Below, piece after piece: positions 28,980-38,422 of a DNA stretch of 64,000 nt (positions are counted from its first letter, which is position 1; each line of letters starts with the position of its first letter). Both the position numbers and the translations under genes were made by a program. The notes beneath the pieces were generated by a model that saw only the letters and a program-made list of their open reading frames with translations, ran no database searches and was not told the DNA's origin. This stretch comes from Acidobacteriota bacterium (lineage in GTDB: Bacteria; Acidobacteriota; Blastocatellia; Pyrinomonadales; Pyrinomonadaceae), in assembly GCA_016715115.1 (NCBI GenBank), contig JADKBM010000011.1, forward strand, positions 310,001-374,000. The letters are read 5' to 3'.

Positions 28980-29403
28980 AGGGAATCAAGATTCCAGATT
29001 CCAGAGATTTCAGATTCAGGATTCAGGATTCCAGATATTCCAGATTCCAGATATTCCGGATTCCGGATATTCCAGATTCCAGATTCCAGATATTCCAGAT
29101 TCCAGATATTCCAGATTCCAGATATTCCAGATTCCAGATATTCCAGATATTCCGGATTCCAGATATTCCGGATTCCAGATTCCAGATATTCCAGATTCCA
29201 GATATTCCGGATTCCAGATATTCCGGATTCCAGATATTCCGGATTCCAGATTCCAGATATTCCGGATTCCAGATCTTCCGGATTCCGGATATTCCGGATT
29301 CCAGATATTCCGGACCGGCGATCAAAGGTTCCCCGTCAGCATTGGGTCGGGCGTCAACCCTAAATCCAATCTAAATCTAAAATCCAAAATCTAAAATCCG
29401 AAA
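28980..29403. repeat. Dense GATTCCA/GATATTCC array between pdhB and pdhC
   Basis: From about 28985 to 29312, GATTCCA/GATTCCG (7 bp) and GATATTCCA/GATATTCCG (9 bp) alternate for over 300 bp. Next to the pdhB stop (29340-29403) is a second family, ATTTTGG-like in the sense orientation of pdhB. There is no gene in the 452-bp gap. Confidence 0.93.
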
Positions 29404-30387
29404 TCAGATGTAGCAAACTTCCTTAATTGCCGCGACGATCTTCTCGACGCTCGGAAGCGCCGCGACTTCGAGGTTGCGTGCATAGGGCATCGGCGCTTCG
29501 ACAGTCGAAATGCGCTTGATCGGAGCGTCCAAATAATCGAACGCGTTTTCCATCACCTGATGCGAGATCTCGGCGCCGACCGACGCGAACGCGTGCGATT
29601 CTTCGGCAACCACGAGCCGGTTCGTCTTCTTCACCGAAGCGACGATGGTGTCGATGTCGAGCGGTTTGATCGTCCGCGGATCGACGACCTCGACCGAAAC
29701 ATCGTAATCCGCTTGCATTATCTCAGCCGCCTTGATTGCCAGCGGAACCGTGAACGATCGCGCGACGATCGTACAGTCCGAGCCTTCGCGCTTGACGTCT
29801 GCGACGCCGAGCGGGACCGTGAAATCCGGATCGTCGGGGACTTCGCCCTTCATTCCGTACATCGTTTCCTGTTCGAGAAACACGACCGGATTGTTGTCGC
29901 GGATCGCCGACTTGAGCAAGCCTTTCGCGTCGGCCGGAGTTGACGGCATCACGACCTTCAAACCGGGGAAATTTGCGTAAAACGCTTCGAGTGCCTGCGA
30001 ATGCTGCGACGAAACCTGGTAGGCGGAGCCGTTCGGGCCGCGGAAGACGATCGGGACGTTGAACTGGCCGCCCGACATATAGAACATCTTCGCCGCGTGA
30101 TTGATTATCTGGTCGGAGGCGAGGATCGAGAAGTTGAACGTCATAAACTCGATCACCGGCCGCAGTCCGGCCATCGCCGCGCCGACGCCGAGCGCCGCGA
30201 ACCCGAGTTCGGTGATCGGCGTGTCAACGACGCGCTTGTCGCCGAATTCTTTCCACAGGCCGCGCGTAACCTTGTACGCGCCGTCGTATTCGGCAACCTC
30301 TTCACCCATGATGAAGACGTTCTCGTCCCTCGCTAATTCTTCGCGAAGCGCCGCATTCAACGCGTCGCGGATGGTCATTTGTGACAT
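29404..30387 (-). CDS. pdhB: Pyruvate dehydrogenase E1 component, beta subunit
   Basis: The 327-residue protein (from MSQMTIRDALNAALREELAR) is a transketolase-like pyrimidine-binding domain (VFIMGEEVAEYDGAYKVTRG, with the Glu that activates thiamine diphosphate) plus a C-terminal transketolase domain (VEVVDPRTIKPLDIDTIVAS). With the alpha subunit it decarboxylates pyruvate and transfers acetyl to E2. I chose ATG 30387, because the longer frame reads through repeat sequence. No Shine-Dalgarno is visible, since the heptamer arm runs almost to the ATG. Confidence 0.95.
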   Translation of the reverse strand: MSQMTIRDALNAALREELARDENVFIMGEEVAEYDGAYKVTRGLWKEFGDKRVVDTPITELGFAALGVGAAMAGLRPVIEFMTFNFSILASDQIINHAAKMFYMSGGQFNVPIVFRGPNGSAYQVSSQHSQALEAFYANFPGLKVVMPSTPADAKGLLKSAIRDNNPVVFLEQETMYGMKGEVPDDPDFTVPLGVADVKREGSDCTIVARSFTVPLAIKAAEIMQADYDVSVEVVDPRTIKPLDIDTIVASVKKTNRLVVAEESHAFASVGAEISHQVMENAFDYLDAPIKRISTVEAPMPYARNLEVAALPSVEKIVAAIKEVCYI

Positions 30388-30425
30388 AAGTTCAGTGAGC
30401 GGTGAGCGGTGAGCGGTAAGCCGAA
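30388..30425. repeat. GTGAGCG heptamer arm before pdhB
   Basis: About four GTGAGCG units on the plus strand are inverted relative to the array at the pdhA stop. The arm touches the pdhB start region. With 31007-31074 it brackets the four-helix-bundle gene. Confidence 0.88.
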
Positions 30426-30533
30426 AAGCGCTCCGTCCCACAATCGCCGCCTATTCAAACCAAAGAGCGCAGATCGCTTGATTCGGTGAGCCGACCGGCT
30501 AAATCGCCGACAATCAAAGCGTTCTGAAAATCG

Positions 30534-30923
30534 TCAAGCTGCCGGTGCCGAACGCCCGTTTGATTTCGGACGTGCTAGACTCCGCTTCAGACCGTAGGTC
30601 ACGGCCATACATTCATCAAGCAGTTTAGCGACAGCTGAAAATTTGTGTTCATCAACGTGTCCGACGCGTAATGCAATCTCAAGCTGGGTGCTAAGTTCGT
30701 TCAACGATCCCAAGGATACGCTCAAGAAATTCCTAAATTGCTCAGTCGATCGATCCGCAGCGCACTCGGCAATATTCGACGGAGCCGATACGGCAGCTCG
30801 TCTCATCTGCAAACTCAATCCATAAATCTCTTCTCGCGGAAACGACTTGGTGATGTCATAAACGAGTTCGACCAAATCCATGCATTTTCGCCATGCAATC
30901 AACTTCGTATGAGGTTTTTCCAT
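30534..30923 (-). CDS. Four-helix-bundle protein (23S rRNA intervening-sequence/S23 family)
   Basis: The 129-residue protein starts MEKPHTKLIAWRKCMDLVEL, then SFPREEIYGLSLQMRRAAVS, APSNIAECAADRSTEQFRNF and ALRVGHVDEHKFSAVAKLLD. This is the consensus of the S23/IVP four-helix-bundle family, which is related to the Avd accessory proteins of diversity-generating retroelements and is also found inside rRNA intervening sequences. Its biochemical role is mostly unknown. It sits between pdhA and pdhB on the same strand, framed by inverted TGAGCGG arrays, as if carried as cargo. Confidence 0.92.
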   Translation of the reverse strand: MEKPHTKLIAWRKCMDLVELVYDITKSFPREEIYGLSLQMRRAAVSAPSNIAECAADRSTEQFRNFLSVSLGSLNELSTQLEIALRVGHVDEHKFSAVAKLLDECMAVTYGLKRSLARPKSNGRSAPAA

Positions 30924-31006
30924 CTGTGTGAGTCTCCGTCTCCTCTTCCCCTTTTTCCTTTTTGCTCGATCATAGGCGCGCTAACTCAAACAATGATCCA
31001 CGTTGC

Positions 31007-31074
31007 AATTACTTCCCACCGCCCACCGCTCACGGCTCACCGCTCACTGCTCACCGCTCACCGCTCACCGCTCA
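31007..31074. repeat. TGAGCGG heptamer array at the pdhA stop
   Basis: About nine CTCACCG-type units on the plus strand (TGAGCGG on minus). The pdhA stop TGA (31074-31072) is the first triplet of the first unit. Confidence 0.92.
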
Positions 31075-32199
31075 CGACGCAAAGACATCCGTCATCAATT
31101 CGCTTTCGTCCGGAAACGGGCTTTCGTCGGCGAATTTGACCGCTGCTTCGACGACTGCTTTCGCCTTTTCGGTGATCGCTTCGAAGTCCTTGTCGCTAAA
31201 GATCTTCGCTTCTTTCAATGAATCCTGGAAAAGGACGATCGGATCGCGCTGCTGATATTTCTTGATCTCTTCCGTAGTGCGATACTTGCCGGGGTCGGAC
31301 ATCGAGTGGCCCATATAGCGATAGGCGCGGATCTCGAGCAGCGTCGGCGAACCGTCCTTTCGGGCGCGCTCGAGTGCACGCAGTGTCGCGTCGCGGACCG
31401 CCATCACGTCCATCCCGTCGACGAATTCTCCGGCCATTCCGAATCCTTCCGCCTTCTTCGCAATGTTCGCGATGCTCATCGCGCGCGCCTGCGATGTTCC
31501 CATTCCGTAACGGTTGTTTTCACAGATGTAGACGCACGGTATCTTCCAGAGCTGGGCCATGTTGAGCGATTCGTGGAAAATACCCTGATTGACCGCCGCC
31601 TCGCCGAAAAAGCAGAGCGTCGCGTTGTCCGTGCCTTTGTATTTCTGCGCGTATGCCATTCCGGTCGCTACCCCGATCTGCCCGCCGACGATCCCGTGTC
31701 CGCCGAAGAATCCTTTTTCCTTCGAGAACATATGCATCGAACCGCCTTTGCCGCCGACGTTGCCGGTCGCCCGACCGTACAATTCCGCCATCACCGCGTC
31801 GGGCGTGATGCCGGCGATCATCGCCTGGACGTGATCGCGATAAGAGGTGATTACGTAGTCGCCTTCCTTGAGCGCCATCATCGTGCCGACTCCGATCGCT
31901 TCCTGACCGATGTAAAGATGGCAAAAGCCGCCGATCTTGCCCAAACGGTAAACTTCGGCGCATTTCTGTTCGAAGATGCGGCCGAGGACCATCTGATAGA
32001 GCATCTCGCGCAACAGTTCTTTGTCGAGCTTTTGGATCGCCGCAAGCTGTGATTTCTTACGTTTCACATACTCGGCCTGAGCCTGCTCGACATCGACGAC
32101 ATCGGATACCGTGTCCACCGATGCGTTAACCTTTGAACCGTTCTTTGAAATTCCGTCGGCTTTTGTTTCCGCCTTCGGGCGAATTGCTGTTTTTGGCAA
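31072..32199 (-). CDS. pdhA: Pyruvate dehydrogenase E1 component, alpha subunit
   Basis: The 375-residue thiamine-diphosphate subunit has GSMHMFSKEKGFFGGHGIVG, the cofactor-binding FFGEAAVNQGIFHESLN with a closing CENN, and a phosphorylation-loop-like RAYRYMGHSMSDPGKYR. The start is TTG at 32199, preceded at 8 nt by GGAGG. A Lys/Ala-rich N-terminal tail (~35 residues) precedes the domain. It is the first gene of the pdhA-(four-helix gene)-pdhB-pdhC cluster. E3 is not in the window. The stop lies in the repeat array. Confidence 0.95.
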   Translation of the reverse strand: MPKTAIRPKAETKADGISKNGSKVNASVDTVSDVVDVEQAQAEYVKRKKSQLAAIQKLDKELLREMLYQMVLGRIFEQKCAEVYRLGKIGGFCHLYIGQEAIGVGTMMALKEGDYVITSYRDHVQAMIAGITPDAVMAELYGRATGNVGGKGGSMHMFSKEKGFFGGHGIVGGQIGVATGMAYAQKYKGTDNATLCFFGEAAVNQGIFHESLNMAQLWKIPCVYICENNRYGMGTSQARAMSIANIAKKAEGFGMAGEFVDGMDVMAVRDATLRALERARKDGSPTLLEIRAYRYMGHSMSDPGKYRTTEEIKKYQQRDPIVLFQDSLKEAKIFSDKDFEAITEKAKAVVEAAVKFADESPFPDESELMTDVFAS

Positions 32200-32473
32200 A
32201 ATCTTTCCCTCCGAATGATCGTCGAATCAACAAAAACTCGATCTCAAATAATTCGACAATCGACAAGTATAATGGACGCGGGGCGAAATGTGCAAAACGC
32301 GCGGGTGTTGAAGAAACTCTCTCGATTCGGAGGCTTGACGGTTGGTACAAACGAGTTTATAAATCTCTTGACGCTTCGGACCTGAAACCAAATTGGAAAA
32401 ACTATTCGAATCGGAGAACGGTGACGCACGCAGCGGTCCGTACCCTCGTGGATTCGAACTCAATTCGCCGCTG

Positions 32474-33565
32474 ATGAAAAAAAATCTCTTCTTATTCATT
32501 CGCCACATCGCATTGGTCCTTCTTGCCTCGGTATCGGCCTTCGCGCAATTGAACATTCAGGCGATCGACGTCGCCGGTGACAGCATTTCAAAAGGTTTCA
32601 ACGCAGCGAGCCAGTTTCCTTGCTCCAACGGCGACCAGGAGCAGTACAACTGGATGACCTCGGACACGCACGGCACGGGTCTCTGCGGCCGCGGAAGCGA
32701 GAATGTGTTCAGTTTCGTCGAACGCCTCGAATGCGAATTCGGGACGAACATTCTTGCCGCCAATCCGAACCGTGCCGCGTCCGGCGCGCGGATGTTGTCC
32801 GATTTCGTCAACCAGTCAAACGGGATACGAACCTATCTGAACGCCCAGCCGATACCGCGGCTCGCGGCCGTCTTCCTCGGCCACAACGATGGTTGCAGCA
32901 CGACTCTGACTAAAACCAACGCGAGTTGTCCGACTGCCGATCAGGACCCGAACAATTATTGCCGGACGCGGAACGATTCGTTCGAGCGCGAATTCCGAAA
33001 AGGGTTGGACGTGCTGATCACCGTCGCGAACACGAGGATCGGCATCGCGTCGCCGGTGCGCGTTTCACAGTTGTGCAATTTCGGAAACAAGTCGAACTGC
33101 CAGCTGATCGGCAACTGCACGTTCCTTTGGGGAAGCGCCAATATCTGCGGTTCGTTGACGCGCGGATGTTCCGATGCCCAGGTCTTGGACGCATACAACA
33201 CGATGAAGGGCTATCGGGAAATACTAAAACGGGTCACAGCCGATTATTCCGCGATTCCCGACGGCGGCACTTCGCCGGTCGTGATGATCGGCGGCGAGAT
33301 GGTCGGAGGAGCGACGAAGGCGGTCGGAACGCATTTCGTTTACTCGGACGCGCCCTGGTTTTACAGATTCAATGCCGATCAGATCTCCTGTTGCGATTGT
33401 TTTCATCCGTCGGCGCTTGGTCAGGACACGCTCGCGCGATTTGCGAAAGAAGGTTTGAGCTGCAGCAAGACGGCGCCGTGCTGTCGTGAGACGGGCGATC
33501 CGCTGACGGATGCGAAATGCCTGACGACGGAACGGAAAAGAGTCTATTATCGGGGGCTATTCTAG
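32474..33565 (+). CDS. Secreted SGNH/GDSL-like hydrolase, Cys-rich
   Basis: The 363-residue protein starts at ATG 32474 with MKKNLFLFIRHIALVLLASV (signal peptide). Block I is DVAGDSISKG (nucleophile Ser), block III is FLGHNDG (Gly-His-Asn), and block V is CCDCFHPSALGQ (Asp/His). This layout is an SGNH esterase/lipase. More than ten Cys residues suggest disulfides in an extracytoplasmic enzyme. The substrate is unknown. The 274 bp upstream (32200-32473) has no gene. The cdo gene follows without a gap. Confidence 0.83.
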   Translation: MKKNLFLFIRHIALVLLASVSAFAQLNIQAIDVAGDSISKGFNAASQFPCSNGDQEQYNWMTSDTHGTGLCGRGSENVFSFVERLECEFGTNILAANPNRAASGARMLSDFVNQSNGIRTYLNAQPIPRLAAVFLGHNDGCSTTLTKTNASCPTADQDPNNYCRTRNDSFEREFRKGLDVLITVANTRIGIASPVRVSQLCNFGNKSNCQLIGNCTFLWGSANICGSLTRGCSDAQVLDAYNTMKGYREILKRVTADYSAIPDGGTSPVVMIGGEMVGGATKAVGTHFVYSDAPWFYRFNADQISCCDCFHPSALGQDTLARFAKEGLSCSKTAPCCRETGDPLTDAKCLTTERKRVYYRGLF

Positions 33566-34135
33566 ATGATCACGATTGCACAATTGGTCGATGGACTGCG
33601 CGGTGTGCGCGACGAGGATTTTACGTGTGACGGGATATACGAGTTTCTTGGCGCCAACCCTGTCGATCTCGGCTCGCTGGCGCGTTATCTCTTCTGGAGC
33701 GATAAGTTCTACACGCGCAACCTGATCTACAAAGACGCGCGATTCGAAGTTATGGCGCTTTGCTGGGAAAAAGGCCAGGTTTCGCGCGTTCATAATCACG
33801 CCGACCAGAAATGCTGGATGTCGGTCGTAAGCGGAAAGTTGCGCGGGCAGAATTTCGCGATCGACGAGATCGACGAAAAGCGCGGCCACTGCAAGCTGAG
33901 GGAAACCGACCGCTTCGACCTTTCCGAGTGTCTCGCCGCCAAGGTCGAACTTGAGGAGCCGATCCATCAGATTTTGAATCTCGCGGACTTCGGCGAGCGC
34001 GCGATCAGCATCCACGTGTATTCAAAACCATTCGATAGCTGCCTGTCTTATTGCCTCGAGACGAACACATTCAGGGAAGTGAATCTTTGTTATACAAGCG
34101 TCGAAGGCAAACTGATGAACGGGATTTCGCTCTAG
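33566..34135 (+). CDS. Cysteine dioxygenase-family protein
   Basis: The 189-residue cupin has VSRVHNHADQKCWMSVVSGK (two iron-binding His, and Cys at the position that forms the Cys-Tyr crosslink in many CDOs) and AISIHVYSKPFDSCLSYCLE (third His). The protein would oxidise cysteine or a related thiol to the sulfinic acid. ATG 33566 follows the previous stop directly, so translation is probably coupled to the SGNH gene. Cysteine versus 3-mercaptopropionate specificity cannot be decided here. Confidence 0.88.
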   Translation: MITIAQLVDGLRGVRDEDFTCDGIYEFLGANPVDLGSLARYLFWSDKFYTRNLIYKDARFEVMALCWEKGQVSRVHNHADQKCWMSVVSGKLRGQNFAIDEIDEKRGHCKLRETDRFDLSECLAAKVELEEPIHQILNLADFGERAISIHVYSKPFDSCLSYCLETNTFREVNLCYTSVEGKLMNGISL

Positions 34136-34138
34136 TAA

Positions 34139-35659
34139 ATGAACGACCGCGGAAAAATCGGGACGGCTGGAATCATCTTTCTCCTCGCCGCGTATGTCGT
34201 TTTACGGTTTTGGCGGCTCGAAGATTCCTGCCTCTGGTTTGACGAGATCTTCAGCGTTCACGCGGCTTCGATGCCTTGGTCCGGCATCCTCGGTTTTGTT
34301 GCGCAGGATCTGATCCATCCGCCGCTCTTCTACGTTCTGCTGAAACTCTGGACGTCGGTCGGCGGGGAATCGCTCCGTTGGGTCCGGCTGTTTCCTTTTC
34401 TATTCTCGATCGCCTCGCTGGTCCCGTTCTGTTTTCTCGCCCGCGATCTAAAGCTCCGTTCGTCGCAAACGCTGCTCGCGCTCCTGTTTCTGGCGGTTAA
34501 CGGCGGGCTCATCAAATACGCGCAGGAAGTCCGGATGTACAGCGTTGTTCTTATGCTCGCGCTTTTCTCGGTCTGGCTCTTCGTGCGCTTTCTTTATCTC
34601 GGTAAAAACATCTGGCTTCTGACGATCGTCAACGTCTTGCTCGTTTACACGCATTATTTTGGTGGGCTTTTGATTCTGGCCGAGATCCTCGTGATCGTCG
34701 TTCAGCAGCGGATCAAGATCCGGCAGACGCTGATAATGACCGGCATCGTTTCGGCGGCATTCGCGCCGTGGTTGATCGCGGTTTACGTTGCAGCGGCCAA
34801 TTCGACCGGGCTTGCGCAAAACATCGGCTGGATCAACGCGCCCGGCGCGGTCGACGCCTTCAACTTCGGGTTCGACCTTGTGGATCCTTTCTATTCGCAG
34901 GCGAGCAGTATCGACCCGGCCTCGATGTACGTGTTTTCCTTGCCGATTCTGCTGATCGTTTTTGCTTCCGGGATCGTGTATTTCGCTGATTGGAAAACGC
35001 GCGACGAACGCCAGCGGTCAAATGTCGTTTTGCTGCTGATCATCGCCGTTTTTCCGATCCTGGCGGCGTTTATCGCGAGTTGGCTATTTCCGTATTCGAT
35101 TTGGGGAACGCGTCATCTGATCTTCGTCTTTGCGCCCCTGGCGGTCGCCGGTTCGATCGCGCTGACGGAGATCGGTTCGCGGGTGTTTAGGCTCAGCGCC
35201 ATCACGTTGCTCTCGACGGCGATCGGGTTCGCCCTCCTGTCGTATGCTCTTAGACCGCCGCAATCCTTTATCTGGTGCGGTTGGGAGAACCTCGCGCGCG
35301 AGGTCGATATGTCACGGCCGGCGAAGATCTACGCATTCGAGGATGTCGTCGCGTACGACCTTTGGTTCGCACTGCGAAACTCACCCGCGGTCGAAATATT
35401 CAAAGTCAACGGAGTCGAAGGCCTGGTCGAGGACAAGGCGTATTTCATTCCGCGCGGGTTTTCGGCGATCGGGGTGACGGACGAGCAGGGAATCACCGGC
35501 GAACGATTCTATGTCGCGTTTCGCGATTCGGCCTGGAACGAGAAGCACGCTCCCTTGCGAAACCTCAGGTCGGCCGGCTATTCGATCGGCGAACCTAAGG
35601 TGTTTGAGGCGCAGGGAATCAAGGCGTTTCTGGTCGAGGTCAATCAGCCGGGAAGGTGA
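34139..35659 (+). CDS. GT39-like (GT-C fold) membrane glycosyltransferase
   Basis: The 506-residue polytopic protein has about ten transmembrane helices. The first luminal loop has SCLWFDEIFSVHAAS with the Asp-Glu acid pair typical of ArnT/PMT-type transferases, then DLIHPPLFYVLLKLW, the HPPL(F/Y) signature of GT-C enzymes. It moves a sugar from a polyprenyl-phosphate donor to an acceptor on the outer face of the inner membrane. The acceptor is unknown. It starts 3 bp after cdo, in a likely three-gene operon with it and the SGNH hydrolase. Confidence 0.85.
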   Translation: MNDRGKIGTAGIIFLLAAYVVLRFWRLEDSCLWFDEIFSVHAASMPWSGILGFVAQDLIHPPLFYVLLKLWTSVGGESLRWVRLFPFLFSIASLVPFCFLARDLKLRSSQTLLALLFLAVNGGLIKYAQEVRMYSVVLMLALFSVWLFVRFLYLGKNIWLLTIVNVLLVYTHYFGGLLILAEILVIVVQQRIKIRQTLIMTGIVSAAFAPWLIAVYVAAANSTGLAQNIGWINAPGAVDAFNFGFDLVDPFYSQASSIDPASMYVFSLPILLIVFASGIVYFADWKTRDERQRSNVVLLLIIAVFPILAAFIASWLFPYSIWGTRHLIFVFAPLAVAGSIALTEIGSRVFRLSAITLLSTAIGFALLSYALRPPQSFIWCGWENLAREVDMSRPAKIYAFEDVVAYDLWFALRNSPAVEIFKVNGVEGLVEDKAYFIPRGFSAIGVTDEQGITGERFYVAFRDSAWNEKHAPLRNLRSAGYSIGEPKVFEAQGIKAFLVEVNQPGR

Positions 35660-35693
35660 ATCGGCGATCAAACCCTCGGTCGCGAGCGATTGC

Positions 35694-37094
35694 TTACTTA
35701 CGCTTCCAACGGACCCCGTCTTTCGTGTCTTCGAGGATGATACCTTTTTCCAGAAGCAGGTCACGAATCTCGTCCGAACGTGCGAAGTTGCGGCTCCGTC
35801 TTGCTTCCTGGCGTTCCTCGATCATCGCTTCTATCTCGTCGTCGAGCATTTCCGACTCAGCCTTGCCGAAGATCCCGAGCACCGAGTCGAATTTCTCGAC
35901 GGCGCTCAGCACGGCCTTCTGGTCGTCCGCCCGCAGAGTTTCCTTCGCGAGCGCGGAATTGACCTCACGAACAAGATTATGGATCGCCGCAAGCGCGACC
36001 GAAGTGTTCAGATCGTCATCCATCGCTTCTTCGAAGTCCTTCAAAGCCTTCTCGACGGCTTTCGAGACCTTGTCTTCGGATCCCGGTTCGGTCTTGGCCT
36101 CGCCGACCAATCGGCGGAACTGGCGCAACCGCTCGGTCGTCGTTTCGGCGCCCTTGAGCCCTTCGAAGGTGAAGTTCAACTGTTTCCCGTAAGGCACTGA
36201 GATCAGCAAATAACGGATCGCGAGCGGCGAAAAACCGCGGGAAAAGATCTCCCGCAGCGTAAAATCATTGCCGAGCGATTTCGCCATTTTCTCGTTGTCG
36301 ATCTTAAGGAACTCGCCGTGCAGCCAGTATTTCGCGAAGAGTTTGCCCGTCGCGCCTTCCGATTGAGCGATCTCGTTCTCGTGATGCGGAAACTGTAGAT
36401 CGACACCTCCGGCGTGAATATCGAACGTCTCGCCGAGATATTTCATTGACATCGCCGAGCATTCGATGTGCCAACCCGGGCGTCCATACCCGAAGGGCGC
36501 GTCCCAACCGGCCGGGTCGCTTTTGTCAACGAGTTTCCAGAGAGCAAAATCGCGCGCGTCCTCTTTTTCGTACTTGTCGGTGTCGACGCGTCCCGACCCG
36601 CCCGTCTCATTACCTGAAAAGTTGATCTTCGAGAGCTTGCCGTATTCGGGGAACGCCGAGATCCTAAAATAGATCGAGCCGTCGGACTCGTAGGCTTTGC
36701 CGTTGGCAAGCAGTGTCGAAATGATCTCGACCATCTCCTTGATGTGCTCGGTCGCGCGCGGCGCGATGTCGGGCCGATTGTTTCCGATCGCGGCCATATC
36801 TTCCCAGAACGCGGCAATATACGGCTGAACGAATTCGTCGATCGACTTATTCGCCTTGTTTGACTCGTTGATGATCCGGTCATCGACATCCGTAAGGTTC
36901 ATTACGTGCGTCAGGTTGTAGCCTTTGAAACGCAGGTAGCGCGCCAGGACGTCGCCGAAAGTGAACGTCCGGAAATTGCCGATATGGGCGAAGTTCCAGA
37001 CCGTCGGGCCGCAGATGTAAAGCTTCACGTCATTATCGACGAGCGGCCGGAATTCCTCGAGTTGGTTGGTTAGCGTGTTATGAAATCGAAGCAT
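35694..37094 (-). CDS. cysS: Cysteine-tRNA ligase
   Basis: The 466-residue class I synthetase has YICGPTVWNFAHIGNFRT (HIGH-type site with a zinc-ligand Cys), WHIECSAMSMKYLG (second Cys), HENEIAQSEG (His/Glu zinc ligands) and NEKMAKSLGN (KMSKS equivalent). It charges tRNA-Cys in the cytoplasm. Length is normal. The gene is convergent with the GT39 gene (35 bp gap). Confidence 0.97.
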   Translation of the reverse strand: MLRFHNTLTNQLEEFRPLVDNDVKLYICGPTVWNFAHIGNFRTFTFGDVLARYLRFKGYNLTHVMNLTDVDDRIINESNKANKSIDEFVQPYIAAFWEDMAAIGNNRPDIAPRATEHIKEMVEIISTLLANGKAYESDGSIYFRISAFPEYGKLSKINFSGNETGGSGRVDTDKYEKEDARDFALWKLVDKSDPAGWDAPFGYGRPGWHIECSAMSMKYLGETFDIHAGGVDLQFPHHENEIAQSEGATGKLFAKYWLHGEFLKIDNEKMAKSLGNDFTLREIFSRGFSPLAIRYLLISVPYGKQLNFTFEGLKGAETTTERLRQFRRLVGEAKTEPGSEDKVSKAVEKALKDFEEAMDDDLNTSVALAAIHNLVREVNSALAKETLRADDQKAVLSAVEKFDSVLGIFGKAESEMLDDEIEAMIEERQEARRSRNFARSDEIRDLLLEKGIILEDTKDGVRWKRK

Positions 37095-37339
37095 AAAAAT
37101 TGAATCCTAGTCGAAAAGCCCTTAAACGACAAACGTTCGGAGTTTCACCCCGAAAGTTCTGATACAGAAGCTGATTGATTGATATTTAGTTTCGACAGGG
37201 CTCTTTCGGCGCGATAACGAGTGCCGTGAGCATCGATCCGGGCAAGGTTTTGAATGATTCGACCACGAGTTGTTTATATCATCCTGACCGTCTTTTGGGC
37301 AAGAGTCTTTCCGGATCCAGAGTCTTTCCGGATCCCTGA

Positions 37340-38422
37340 TTATGCCGCAAGGCGGACGTTCGAATGACAGTTCGTGACGATAAGCGATCGGATCAGCCCA
37401 AAGAGTCTCCCGCCATCGCGTCTGGCATTTCCGGCTTGCAGGCCGAAGCTGTTTTCGACAAATGCCTGGCCGGCCGGTGAATCGGTCACCGAACCCGCGA
37501 CGACGTCGATTTGGACTCCGAAGCGTTTCAAGACCTCGACTCCGCCGATGACGCCGACGTAATCGGACGCGCAGAAGACGAAAGCCGCGGTCGCCGCCTT
37601 GATCTCGGCATCGATCAGGATCGAATCGACCGAATATCCGCCGACGATTCCGTCGCCGAGTTCGACGACGATCAGATCCGGTTCGCATTGATTGAGCTTG
37701 TTGAGAATCGCCTTTGCAACCGGCGCCAGATCTTCGACTCCGACCGTTGACGGAAGTCCGCAATCAAGAAAGCTCGCCGTCGCCTCGGCGCCGCAGTCGA
37801 GCATATTGAGCGTATCGCGCAGACACGCGACGCCCGACATTTTCGCGCCGGCGACGCGCATTCCGGCGTGATGCGCCTGTTTGATGATCTCGGTCGCGGC
37901 GACCGTTTTGCCGGAATTCATACAGGTTCCGGCGACGATCACTACCGGAGCAACTGTATTTAGTCGGGCCGCCGGAACGAGTGCGTTGTCGGCAATGTTC
38001 AGAATACGCGAAGCGGTCGGGGGCGGATTCGTCGAACCAGCGCCGCCATCGCAAACAAACCCGATGACCTCGACCTCGATCGCGTCGGACAATGACGAAT
38101 GATGGCCGCTGCAAATACCGATGACGCCCCCCATATTGAGGAGATGGAGACGGTCGCCGGCCTTCGCCGATTCCGGGACGTCGCCGAAAAAGCCCTTCAA
38201 CGCGCGTCGGCGCCCGAGCACGCCGACGATGACGTCGTTGCGATAGATCTTCGCAAGTCGACCGGTCGGGAGTTCCAGGTTTCCGTATGTCACGGATTCG
38301 CTCAGCGCGCGCACGACAACCACGTCGCCCGCCTTCGGTGCCGGATTCCGATCGACAACGGCGACGAATTTCGATAGATCAAGCGGCGAAGTCGCCGAGC
38401 CGAGTTTGTCTGTTTCAATCAT
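37340..38422 (-). CDS. P-loop protein, DUF1611-like
   Basis: The 360-residue protein (from MIETDKLGSATSPLDLSKFV) has an N-terminal region of about 150 residues. A P-loop follows in VVIVAGTCMNSGKTVAATEI (GTCMNSGKT Walker A), then VELGDGIVGGYSVDS. The arrangement resembles DUF1611/MobB-type nucleotide-binding proteins; a molecular role is not known. The start at 38422 excludes a repeat-encoded upstream extension. The 245 bp beyond its stop holds a direct repeat of GAGTCTTTCCGGATCC (37304-37336) and nothing else recognisable. Confidence 0.7.
   Translation of the reverse strand: MIETDKLGSATSPLDLSKFVAVVDRNPAPKAGDVVVVRALSESVTYGNLELPTGRLAKIYRNDVIVGVLGRRRALKGFFGDVPESAKAGDRLHLLNMGGVIGICSGHHSSLSDAIEVEVIGFVCDGGAGSTNPPPTASRILNIADNALVPAARLNTVAPVVIVAGTCMNSGKTVAATEIIKQAHHAGMRVAGAKMSGVACLRDTLNMLDCGAEATASFLDCGLPSTVGVEDLAPVAKAILNKLNQCEPDLIVVELGDGIVGGYSVDSILIDAEIKAATAAFVFCASDYVGVIGGVEVLKRFGVQIDVVAGSVTDSPAGQAFVENSFGLQAGNARRDGGRLFGLIRSLIVTNCHSNVRLAA

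Noticed and set aside
29023..29325. Open frame encoding ESGISGIWNIW repeats
   Set aside because: It is produced by the GATTCCA/GATATTCC array; no start signal or conserved protein.
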